A stretch of 5,048 nt of DNA from Chloroflexota bacterium (GCA_003648085.1 QMOC01000241.1:1-5048), one strand, 5' to 3'. Positions 1 through 5,048 are shown, numbered from the stretch's first letter. Notes: generated by a model not told the origin, from the letters alone. Numbers and translations are program-made.

Positions 1-1131
1 CCCGATTTCGTGCTAGGGCCGGATGCACCGCCCGCCGAGCGCAACATCTTGGGTGTGATTCACAAGATCGGCGTGGAACTCGGCAGCAAGATCATCCGCT
101 GGCACGCCCTGGGGATGGACATCATCGGCATGTTAGGCGGCAAGACCATCCATCCCGTCGGCGCACTCCCCGGCGGTGTGAGTAAGGCCATCAATGAGGA
201 GGAACGGGCGGAGATCGAGGCCATAGGCCACGAACTGGTCGAGTTCGGCCAGTTCGGCCTGCAACTGTTTCACGACGTGGTGTTGGAGAACAAGGGCTAC
301 GTGGATATGATTCTCTCCGAGGCCTTCACCACGCCGATGTATTATATGGGTCTGGTGGACGAGAACAACAAGGTCAACTTCTATGACGGTAAGGTGCGCG
401 TCGTGGATCCAGAGGGGAATGAGTTCGTCAAATATGCCCCGGAGGAATACCTGGACGTGGTCGCCGAGCACGTCGAGCCCTGGACTTACCTCAAGTTCCC
501 CTACCTGAAGAAGGTGGGCTGGAAGGGGTTCGTCACCGGCAAGGATAGCGGCGTCTATCAGGCCACGCCCCTTTCCCGGCTCAACGCCGCCGACGGCATG
601 GCCACGCCACGGGCGCAGGAGGCCTACGAGCAGATGTACGACACGTTAGGCGGCAAGCCGGTGCACAACACGCTGGCCATGCACTGGGCCCGCCTGATCG
701 AACTGCTCTACGCCGCCGAGCGCGTCGTCGAACTGGCGACCGACCCCGAGATCACCGACCCGCACGTGCGCAACATCCCCACCGAGACGCCGGACGAGGG
801 AGTGGGCATCGTCGAAGCGCCACGCGGCACGTTGACCCATCACTACATCACCGACGAGAGGGGCATCATGCAGAAGTGTAACCTCATCGTCGGCACGACC
901 AACAACTACGCGCCCATCTCCATCTCCATCAAAAAGGCGGCACAGGCGTTGATCAAGAAAGGCCAGGTCATTAGCGAGGGGTTGCTGAATAGGGTGGAGA
1001 TGGCCTTCCGAGCCTACGATCCCTGCATGGCCTGCGCCACCCACACTATGCCCGGCCAGATGCCGCTGGAGGTGCTGATCCGTGATGCCGACGGAAACGT
1101 CGTAGAGCGGCTGACCCGGTTTGTCGAGTAG
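1..1131 (+). CDS. mvhA: [NiFe]-hydrogenase large subunit, group 3c-like (MvhA type), 5'-truncated by window edge
   Basis: This is the catalytic subunit of a cytosolic [NiFe] hydrogenase, which binds the Ni-Fe(CN)2CO centre and activates H2. The frame is open from base 1, giving 376 residues; the family is usually about 470-490, so roughly the first 100 residues, including the N-terminal CxxC nickel ligands, lie outside the window. The C-terminal nickel motif DPCMACATH is complete (Asp340, Cys342, Cys345, His348 of the fragment). It is followed by a 28-residue tail, the normal substrate of a maturation endopeptidase. Other family blocks are DGMATPRAQEAYEQMY, GKPVHNTLAMHWARLIELLY, EAPRGTLTHHY and SEGLLNRVEMAFRAYDPC. 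These, and the PGQMPLEV start of the tail, fit group 3c (methyl-viologen/heterodisulfide-reductase-linked) best from memory; groups 3b and 3d are the alternatives. In group 3c the small subunit, MvhD and hdr genes would be expected upstream. The subgroup is inferred; the hydrogenase identity is clear. Confidence 0.95.
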   Translation, partial: PDFVLGPDAPPAERNILGVIHKIGVELGSKIIRWHALGMDIIGMLGGKTIHPVGALPGGVSKAINEEERAEIEAIGHELVEFGQFGLQLFHDVVLENKGYVDMILSEAFTTPMYYMGLVDENNKVNFYDGKVRVVDPEGNEFVKYAPEEYLDVVAEHVEPWTYLKFPYLKKVGWKGFVTGKDSGVYQATPLSRLNAADGMATPRAQEAYEQMYDTLGGKPVHNTLAMHWARLIELLYAAERVVELATDPEITDPHVRNIPTETPDEGVGIVEAPRGTLTHHYITDERGIMQKCNLIVGTTNNYAPISISIKKAAQALIKKGQVISEGLLNRVEMAFRAYDPCMACATHTMPGQMPLEVLIRDADGNVVERLTRFVE

Positions 1132-1133
1132 TC

Positions 1134-1162
1134 GGTAGATTGGTAGATTGGTAGATTGGTAG
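1134..1162 (+). repeat. 8-bp tandem repeat after the hydrogenase stop codon
   Basis: Three perfect copies of GGTAGATT (1134-1141, 1142-1149, 1150-1157) are followed by a partial copy GGTAG (1158-1162). Degenerate GGTAAGTT and GGTCG continuations follow to about 1176. The array begins two bases after the large-subunit stop codon. Its AGATTGG core is the reverse complement of CCAATCT, a unit found in the hypF arrays, so it probably belongs to the same repeat population in the opposite orientation. Confidence 0.9.
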
Positions 1163-1209
1163 TCGGTAAGTTGGTCGTGGGGACCGATTTACCGGGCTAC
1201 CAATTTGCC
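1150..1209 (+). other. long hairpin between the hydrogenase and endopeptidase genes
   Basis: Bases 1150-1176 pair with 1182-1209 around a 5-nt loop (1177-1181) with a single bulge at G1196. The outer perfect block is ATTGGTAG (1155-1162) against CTACCAAT (1197-1204). The inner blocks are CGGTAA (1164-1169) against TTACCG (1189-1194) and GGTC (1173-1176) against GACC (1182-1185). The remaining steps are mostly G-T wobbles. The left arm is made of the 8-bp repeat. The hairpin ends 7 bases before the endopeptidase ATG. No uninterrupted T-run follows, so it is not a typical intrinsic terminator; mRNA stabilisation, processing or attenuation between structural and maturation genes is possible. Confidence 0.8.
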
Positions 1210-1216
1210 TTGTTTG

Positions 1217-1690
1217 ATGACACTTGCCTTGAAGACGCTGGTAGTGGGTCTGGGCAATCCCATCCTGACCGACGATGGGGTGGGCATTCACGTTGTGCGA
1301 GCGCTGGCGGTGCGCTGCCGGCGGGATGATGTGACCTTCGCCGAGGCAAGCCTCGGAGGGCTGCGGCTGCTGGACCTCATCGCCGGTTACGAACGAGTCG
1401 TCCTGGTGGACGCGATTCAGACCCGTGACGGCAAGCCAGGTGACGTTCACCGTCTGCATCCCAACGACCTGCGAGCCTCGTTACATTCCGGCTCGACGCA
1501 TGATCTCTCCCTGCCCGGTGCGCTGGCGCTGGGACGAGGCATGGGTATGAAGTTGCCTGACGACGAAGCCATCACTATCATTGCTATCGAGGTGGAGGAC
1601 GTGTTGACCTTCGGTGAGGATTGCACGCCGGCGGTGGCGGCGGCCATTCCCCGCGCCGTGGAGGCCGTGTTGGCCGAGTTGGAGTTGTAA
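1217..1690 (+). CDS. [NiFe]-hydrogenase C-terminal maturation endopeptidase (HybD/HycI/HoxW family)
   Basis: This nickel-sensing protease removes the C-terminal extension of the large subunit after metal-centre assembly; the neighbouring hydrogenase is the obvious substrate. The protein is 157 residues, normal for the family. The N-terminal signature VVGLGNPILTDDGVGIHVV (residues 9-27) carries Asp20 at the position of E. coli HybD Glu16. LVDAI supplies Asp65 (HybD Asp62), and STHDLSL supplies His95 (HybD His93), so the three nickel-contacting positions are present. The C-terminal block IEVEDVLTFGEDCTPAV is typical of proteases paired with group-3 enzymes. ATG 1217 is preferred over in-frame TTG codons at 1205 and 1214, because 1205 lies inside the hairpin stem and the conserved strand starts soon after residue 6. 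No clear ribosome binding site is visible for any start. The stop abuts hypA. Confidence 0.93.
   Translation: MTLALKTLVVGLGNPILTDDGVGIHVVRALAVRCRRDDVTFAEASLGGLRLLDLIAGYERVVLVDAIQTRDGKPGDVHRLHPNDLRASLHSGSTHDLSLPGALALGRGMGMKLPDDEAITIIAIEVEDVLTFGEDCTPAVAAAIPRAVEAVLAELEL
1681..1684 (+). promoter_or_regulatory. ribosome binding site for hypA
   Basis: GGAG lies 6 bases before the GTG start at 1691, inside the last codons of the endopeptidase gene. It supports the GTG start and translation coupled to the endopeptidase. Confidence 0.7.
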
Positions 1691-2032
1691 GTGCACGAAC
1701 TGGCCGTGACCCAAAGCATGCTTGATCTGGCCCTGGAGTATGCCGGGCGGGCAGGTGCTCAGCGCATCACGCGCATCAACCTGGTCGTCGGCGAACTCTC
1801 GGGCATCGTGGATGACTGCGTCCAGTTTTACTTCGATTTTGTCAGCAAGGGCACGCTGGCCGAGGGGGCACAACTGGCGTTCGAGCGGCAGCCGGCCCGT
1901 CTGCGCTGTCGTGCTTGTGGCCACGAGTTCACGCTGCAAGATGGCAACTGGGCCTGTCCGGTCTGCCAGGCACAGGGCGGTGAGATCATCGCCGGGCGGG
2001 AGTTTTATATGGAGAGCATCGAGGTGGAGTAA
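1691..2032 (+). CDS. hypA: hydrogenase nickel incorporation protein HypA
   Basis: HypA is a small cytosolic nickel metallochaperone that works with HypB to insert Ni into the hydrogenase large subunit precursor. The 113-residue length is typical. The protein starts MHELAVTQSM, with the invariant Met1-His2-Glu3 nickel-binding N-terminus, which fixes GTG 1691 as the start. The structural zinc site is complete: Cys73 and Cys76 (CRAC) and Cys89 and Cys92 (CPVC), a CX2C-X12-CX2C arrangement. NLVVGELSGI and FYFDFVSKGT match the family core. It follows the endopeptidase with no intervening base (TAAGTG). A heptamer repeat array begins at the first base after its stop codon. Confidence 0.97.
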   Translation: MHELAVTQSMLDLALEYAGRAGAQRITRINLVVGELSGIVDDCVQFYFDFVSKGTLAEGAQLAFERQPARLRCRACGHEFTLQDGNWACPVCQAQGGEIIAGREFYMESIEVE

Positions 2033-2060
2033 GGAGGCAGGAGGCAGGAAGCAGGAAATA
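2033..2060 (+). repeat. heptamer array, left arm of the hypA-hypB spacer element
   Basis: There are four consecutive 7-bp units: GGAGGCA at 2033 and at 2040, GGAAGCA at 2047, and a decayed GGAAATA at 2054. The consensus is GGANGCA. The array starts at the first base after the hypA stop. It is the inverted counterpart of the array at 2299-2326. Confidence 0.88.
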
Positions 2061-2322
2061 GTGCGGGCTCTATCTGTGCCAACCTTGATGAAGGACACGG
2101 GCGTGGTTTTGGAAAAGAGAATGCTTACTTTCAGCGCGTTGCCCTGGGCTCAGCCCGCGAATCTCGAGGCTGGTATTATCGCGGCCGTCGCTTTCTCAAG
2201 CCTCAAGTGTTCGAACACTGCATCCGATTGCTCGATGAAATCATCGCTGCTCTGGTTCTCTCATCCGGCCAACAGCGCAAGTACCACAGGTGATAATTTG
2301 CATCTTGCATCCTGCATCCTGT
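2037..2322 (+). mobile_element. putative IVS-like element: inverted heptamer arms around an S23-type ORF remnant
   Basis: Bases 2037-2056 can pair with 2303-2322 over 20 positions: 16 Watson-Crick pairs, 2 G-T wobbles and 2 mismatches. The mismatches (2043 and 2050) are exactly 7 apart, at the variable base of the heptamer. The stem encloses about 246 nt holding the four-helix-bundle remnant. An S23-family ORF inside a stem closed by inverted repeats is the known layout of some 23S rRNA intervening sequences; finding it between hypA and hypB is not standard. Calling it a mobile element is inference: no target-site duplication or transposase is visible. Confidence 0.4.
2060..2293 (+). pseudogene. 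remnant of a four-helix-bundle (S23 / 23S rRNA intervening-sequence) protein
   Basis: The stretch is open for 77 codons and ends at TGA 2291-2293, but has no ATG, GTG or TTG near its beginning. The first in-frame GTG is at 2207. The translation contains [15 protein letters not shown], then [20 protein letters not shown], then [14 protein letters not shown] and QQRKYHR. These match, in order, the conserved blocks of the middle and C-terminal parts of S23/IVP-type four-helix-bundle proteins (usually about 120 residues, typically with ANxAEGxGRG and ALGSxxE). About the first 40 residues are absent, and the homology begins where the left heptamer array decays. The frame is the same as hypA and is open from the hypA stop onward, so only TAA 2030-2032 separates them. 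Assignment is by recalled family motifs. The family's cellular role is poorly known; the fold is shared with Avd of diversity-generating retroelements. Confidence 0.7.
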
Positions 2323-2326
2323 ACCC
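2299..2326 (+). repeat. heptamer array, right arm of the hypA-hypB spacer element
   Basis: The 7-bp units are TGCATCT (2299), TGCATCC (2306 and 2313) and a decayed TGTACCC (2320). The reverse complement of the consensus is GGATGCA, which matches the left-arm unit GGANGCA. The two arms are therefore inverted copies of one repeat type. Confidence 0.88.
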
Positions 2327-2331
2327 CGCGT

Positions 2332-2338
2332 AAGGGAG
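2332..2338 (+). promoter_or_regulatory. ribosome binding site for hypB
   Basis: AAGGGAG ends 7 bases before TTG 2346. It is the strongest Shine-Dalgarno match in the window and supports the TTG start. It lies just beyond the right heptamer array, so hypB initiates independently of hypA. Confidence 0.8.
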
Positions 2339-2345
2339 ACGTATC

Positions 2346-2996
2346 TTGAAAGTCCAAATTGTTAAAGATATTCTGAGCGCCAACGAGCAAATTGCGCAGG
2401 AAAACCGGCGCCTGTTCGACGAGAAGGGCGTTTTCGTCTTGAACATCATGGCCGCGCCCGGGGCGGGCAAGACCAGCCTCATCGAGCGCACCATCGAACC
2501 GCTGCGGGGTCGGCTGCGCATCGGCGTGATCGAGGGCGATGTCGCTTCGAGCATTGACGCCGACCGCATCGCCCGCCTGGGCATCCCGGCGGTACAGATC
2601 AACACCGGCGGAGCCTGCCATTTGGACGCCAATATGGTGTGTGTTGCCTTGCCCAGATTGCCTCTCGACGAGACCGATCTGTTGTTCATCGAAAATGTGG
2701 GCAACCTTATCTGTCCCACTAATTTTGCCCTGGGGGAGCACCTCAAGGTCATAGTCGCCAGCAGCCCCGAAGGGGACGACAAGCCATACAAGTACCCTGG
2801 CATGTTCAGCGTTGTGGACGTGCTGGTGCTGAACAAGGTAGACCTGCTGCCCTTACTGCAGTTCGACCTGGACTACTTCCGTCGTGGCGTCGAAGCGCTA
2901 AATCCCGACGTCGCCTTCTTCCCCATGTCCTGCAAGACGGGGGAGGGGGTGCAGGAGTGGATTGACTGGCTGGTTGAGAGGTGCCGGGCGGGTTGA
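2346..2996 (+). CDS. hypB: hydrogenase nickel incorporation GTPase HypB
   Basis: HypB is a SIMIBI-class GTPase that drives nickel transfer, with HypA, to the hydrogenase precursor. The 216-residue length fits forms without an N-terminal extension: there is no histidine-rich nickel-storage stretch and no CxxCGC motif. The Walker A motif is APGAGKTS (37-44). EGDVASSIDADR (63-74) follows, and ENVGN (116-120) is the switch II-like block. NKVD (163-166) is the guanine-specificity motif, and SCKTGEG (195-201) is the final G-domain loop. The metal site at the dimer interface is intact: Cys91-His92 in GGACHLDA and Cys123 in LICPTNF. The TTG start is supported by AAGGGAG at 2332-2338 and gives the expected N-terminus. 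The stop overlaps the hypF start by four bases (TTGA). Confidence 0.97.
   Translation: MKVQIVKDILSANEQIAQENRRLFDEKGVFVLNIMAAPGAGKTSLIERTIEPLRGRLRIGVIEGDVASSIDADRIARLGIPAVQINTGGACHLDANMVCVALPRLPLDETDLLFIENVGNLICPTNFALGEHLKVIVASSPEGDDKPYKYPGMFSVVDVLVLNKVDLLPLLQFDLDYFRRGVEALNPDVAFFPMSCKTGEGVQEWIDWLVERCRAG
2976..2983 (+). promoter_or_regulatory. ribosome binding site for hypF
   Basis: GAGAGGTG lies 9 bases before TTG 2993, inside the 3' end of hypB. It supports translation coupled to hypB. A competing GGAAGG (3000-3005) precedes GTG 3014, but that start would remove part of the first strand of the acylphosphatase domain. Confidence 0.55.
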
Positions 2997-5048
2997 TACG
3001 GAAGGCGATCAGCGTGCGCGGCGTGGTGCAGGGGGTTGGTTTCCGTCCCTTCGTCTATCGCTTGGCGCACGAATATGGTCTGACCGGCTGGGTGCTTAAT
3101 CATTCCGGCGGGGTGGAGATCGAGGTCGAAGGCTCGGCAGCCGCGCTGGCGGCGTTTGTGCGTGATTTGGAGGGGAAAGCGCCGCCCTTGGCGCGTGTAG
3201 AAGGCATCGAGATCACCGATGTGCCGCCGGTCGGCTCCACGACCTTCGAGATTCGCCACAGTGTGGCGGAGGAGGGGCGCTACCAACTCATCTCTCCCGA
3301 CATCGCCACCTGCCCCGATTGCCTGCGCGAACTGTTGGACCCGGCCGACCGCCGTTACCGTTACCCTTTCACCAATTGCACCAATTGCGGCCCGCGCTTC
3401 ACTATCATCGCCGACATTCCCTACGACCGCCCGCTGACCACCATGCGGGACTTCGTCATGTGCCCGCAGTGCCAGGCGGAGTACGACGACCCGCTGGATC
3501 GGCGCTTTCACGCCCAGCCGAACGCCTGTCCGGCCTGTGGGCCACACGTCTGGCTGGTCCCAAGTCCCCAACTTGAAACCCTGAAGCCTAAAGCCGACGA
3601 CGTCATCGCCCAGGCCGCCCGTCTGTTGCAGGCGGGGGCCATCGTCGCCATCAAAGGGCTGGGCGGCTTCCACCTGGCCTGCGACGCCACCGACGAGGCG
3701 GCAGTACGCACGCTGCGAGAGCGGAAAAAGCGCCCGGCCAAGCCGCTGGCGGTGATGATGGCCACGCTGGAGGAAGTCAAACAGCACTGTTGGGTCTCGG
3801 AGGAGGAGGAACGGTTGTTGACCTCACCCCAGTGCCCCATCGTGCTGTTGCAGTGGAGGCCCGAGTCGAACATCTCTCGGCTGGTGGCTCCGCGCAACAA
3901 CTATCTCGGAGTGATGCTCCCCTACACGCCGCTGCACCACATACTCCTGCGGGACGTGGGTCGGCCATTGGTGATGACCAGCGGCAACCTGTCCGAGGAG
4001 CCCATCGCCCGCGACAACGACGAGGCGCTGCGCCGTTTGGCCCACCTGGCCGATTACTTCTTGCTGCACAATCGCGACATCTACGCCCGCTACGACGACT
4101 CAGTCTGGTTTGTGCCATACGTCTCACGTTTCACATTTCACCCCTCAAGTTCTAACCTGAAACCTGGAACTTTGGAACCTGAAACCGCTCTCTCCCAGCC
4201 CATCCGTCGCTCACGCGGTTACGCCCCCTTTCCCACAAAACTCCCGTTCAAAGTCAGACAAATCCTGGCCTGCGGGGCCGAACTCAAGAACACCTTCTGC
4301 GTCACCAGGGACGAATACGCCTTTCTCAGCCAGCACATCGGCGATATGGAGAACCTGGAGACGCTGGAGCACTTCGAGACCACGATCGAACTGTACAAGC
4401 GGCTGTTCCGCATCGAGCCGGAGATCATCGCCTACGATATGCACCCGGAGTACCTGGCGACCAAATACGCAAAATCTCAAGTTTCCAATCTCCAATCCTC
4501 AGTCCCCATCCAACACCACCACGCCCACATCGCCGGTTGCCTGGCCGACAACGGCTGGTCGCCGGATGACGGCCCGGTCATAGGCGTGGCCTGGGATGGC
4601 ACCGGCTATGGAACCGACGGGCGCATCTGGGGCGGTGAGTTCCTGGTGGCCGACTACCGTGGCTTCCGGCGGGCGGGGCATCTAGAGTACCTGCCTATGC
4701 CCGGCGGCGAAGCGGCCATCCGCGCCCCCTACCGCCTGGCCATCGGCTACCTCTACGCCCTCACCGGCCGGGTGCCCTCCCTGCCATCCCTTGACATAGG
4801 GGAGGCGGAACGACGCATCATCCAACAGCAGGTTGACCGGGGGATCAATTGCCCGCAGACCTCGGCCGGTGGCCGGCTATTCGACGCTGTCTCGGCGCTG
4901 CTGGGCGTGAGGCAGCGCATCACCTATGAGGCGCAGGCAGCCGTGGAATTGGAGATGGCAGCCCAAATCCCCAACCTCCAATCCCCAATCTCAAACGGTT
5001 ACCCTTTCGGCATTGAGGAGAGCGAGGAGGGGATAGTGATCCGGCTGC
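2993..5048 (+). CDS. hypF: carbamoyltransferase HypF, 3'-truncated by window edge
   Basis: HypF uses carbamoyl phosphate and ATP to carbamoylate the HypE C-terminal cysteine, the precursor of the active-site cyanides. The frame is open for 685 codons to the window end; family length is about 750-770. Domains run as follows. The acylphosphatase domain (about 1-92) has VQGVGFRPF with Arg18 and Asn36. The zinc-finger pair has cysteines 107, 110, 129, 132, 157, 160, 179 and 182, the canonical CX2C-X18-CX2C-X24-CX2C-X18-CX2C. The YrdC-like domain (about 202-375) has AIKGLGGFHLACDA, RKKRPAKPL and TSGN (329-332). The Kae1-like carbamoyltransferase domain runs from about 403, with PIRRSRGYAP, ACGAELKNTF, HHHAH (508-512), WDGTGYGTDG (534-543) and SAGGRLFDAVSALLG (624-638). 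All expected key residues seen so far are present. The oddity is four heptamer arrays read in frame in linkers or loops, including an apparent expansion at residues 377-398. The start is TTG, overlapping the hypB stop. Confidence 0.95.
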   Translation, partial: MIRKAISVRGVVQGVGFRPFVYRLAHEYGLTGWVLNHSGGVEIEVEGSAAALAAFVRDLEGKAPPLARVEGIEITDVPPVGSTTFEIRHSVAEEGRYQLISPDIATCPDCLRELLDPADRRYRYPFTNCTNCGPRFTIIADIPYDRPLTTMRDFVMCPQCQAEYDDPLDRRFHAQPNACPACGPHVWLVPSPQLETLKPKADDVIAQAARLLQAGAIVAIKGLGGFHLACDATDEAAVRTLRERKKRPAKPLAVMMATLEEVKQHCWVSEEEERLLTSPQCPIVLLQWRPESNISRLVAPRNNYLGVMLPYTPLHHILLRDVGRPLVMTSGNLSEEPIARDNDEALRRLAHLADYFLLHNRDIYARYDDSVWFVPYVSRFTFHPSSSNLKPGTLEPETALSQPIRRSRGYAPFPTKLPFKVRQILACGAELKNTFCVTRDEYAFLSQHIGDMENLETLEHFETTIELYKRLFRIEPEIIAYDMHPEYLATKYAKSQVSNLQSSVPIQHHHAHIAGCLADNGWSPDDGPVIGVAWDGTGYGTDGRIWGGEFLVADYRGFRRAGHLEYLPMPGGEAAIRAPYRLAIGYLYALTGRVPSLPSLDIGEAERRIIQQQVDRGINCPQTSAGGRLFDAVSALLGVRQRITYEAQAAVELEMAAQIPNLQSPISNGYPFGIEESEEGIVIRL
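3559..3593 (+). repeat. in-frame heptamer array in hypF, linker after the zinc fingers
   Basis: Five consecutive degenerate 7-bp units run from CCCAAGT (3559) and CCCCAAC (3566) to CCTGAAG (3580) and CCTAAAG (3587). CAAGT (3561-3565) and ACTTG (3571-3575) form a small inverted repeat. The array encodes residues 189-201 between the last zinc-finger cysteine and the YrdC-like domain. Confidence 0.65.
4121..4184 (+). repeat. in-frame heptamer array in hypF, linker between YrdC-like and Kae1-like domains
   Basis: Nine units with 7-bp period (one of 8 bp) can be laid end to end. They include GTCTCAC (4121), GTTTCAC (4128), ATTTCAC (4135), then CCTGAAA (4156 and 4178) and CCTGGAA (4163). AAGTTC (4147-4152) and GAACTT (4167-4172) are inverted. 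The array encodes residues 377-398, between DDSVWFV and PIRRSRGYAP, where HypF normally has only a short connection. Confidence 0.8.
4470..4504 (+). repeat. in-frame heptamer array in hypF, loop before the HHHAH motif
   Basis: Two perfect TCCAATC copies (4484-4490 and 4491-4497) are flanked by degenerate 7-bp units such as CTCAGTC (4498). The array encodes residues 493-504, just before the metal-binding HHHAH. The loop length looks normal, so the repeat seems to have replaced sequence rather than added to it. Confidence 0.75.
4963..4990 (+). repeat. in-frame heptamer array in hypF, C-terminal loop
   Basis: There are four 7-bp units: CCAAATC (4963), CCCAACC (4970), TCCAATC (4977) and CCCAATC (4984). 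They encode residues 657-666 after ELEMA, a variable loop of the Kae1-like domain. The unit is the same as in the array at 4470-4504. Confidence 0.8.

Noticed and set aside
1150..1216. Intrinsic terminator after the hydrogenase gene
   Set aside because: The stem is strong, but no continuous T-run follows; the bases after it are a mix of T with G and C. It is kept as a hairpin of unknown role.
1205..1216. Upstream TTG starts for the endopeptidase
   Set aside because: TTG 1205 lies in the hairpin stem and neither TTG has a ribosome binding site. ATG 1217 gives a normal family N-terminus.
2060..2293. Accessory protein (Avd) of a diversity-generating retroelement
   Set aside because: The fold family is related, but no reverse transcriptase and no template/variable repeat pair is visible in the window.
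2291..2297. Possible promoter -10 (TGATAAT) ahead of hypB
   Set aside because: No convincing -35 element is seen about 17 bp upstream, and the match overlaps the stop codon of the remnant. It is too weak to annotate.
2873..3787. Long minus-strand open frame opposite hypB/hypF, and other reverse frames
   Set aside because: They mirror strongly supported + strand genes in GC-rich DNA and show no recognisable motifs.
4121..4184. CRISPR array
   Set aside because: Units are 7 bp, contiguous and degenerate, with no spacers and within a coding frame.
2993..5048. hypF as a pseudogene broken by repeats
   Set aside because: The frame was followed codon by codon to the window end with no stop or frameshift, and motifs of all domains are intact.

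Overview
The window is a hydrogenase maturation locus read entirely on the + strand. It holds, in order, the C-terminal part of a [NiFe]-hydrogenase large subunit (best fit group 3c, MvhA-like), its C-terminal maturation endopeptidase, hypA, hypB and most of hypF. The hydrogenase starts before the window and hypF runs off the end. The DNA is GC-rich. A cytosolic group-3 hydrogenase plus hyp genes points to an anaerobic or facultative bacterium. The gene set and the style of the repeats suggest Chloroflexota (Anaerolineae-like), but this is an impression, not a proof.

How the genes work together: HypF makes the carbamoyl/cyanide group for the Fe(CN)2CO centre. HypA and HypB deliver nickel. The endopeptidase then cuts the 28-residue tail after the DPCxxCxxH motif of the large subunit to close the active site. 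The endopeptidase stop abuts the hypA GTG (TAAGTG), and the hypB stop overlaps the hypF TTG (TTGA), so both pairs look translationally coupled. The other two junctions are not compact: 85 bp between hydrogenase and endopeptidase, and 313 bp between hypA and hypB. Both spacers are filled by repeat-built elements.

The unusual part is a population of short degenerate tandem repeats, mostly of 7-bp period. They occur at the hydrogenase/endopeptidase junction (8-bp units within a 60-nt hairpin), on both sides of the hypA-hypB spacer (inverted relative to each other), and at four places inside hypF, where they are read in frame as linker or loop sequence. Between the two inverted arrays in the hypA-hypB spacer lies a start-less remnant of about 77 codons. 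It resembles the C-terminal part of a four-helix-bundle protein of the 23S rRNA intervening-sequence (S23/IVP) family. An S23-type ORF inside a stem formed by inverted repeats recalls 23S rRNA intervening sequences, but here it sits in a protein-coding operon. This IVS-like element, and the related in-frame heptamer arrays in hypF, are the strongest candidates for something undescribed.
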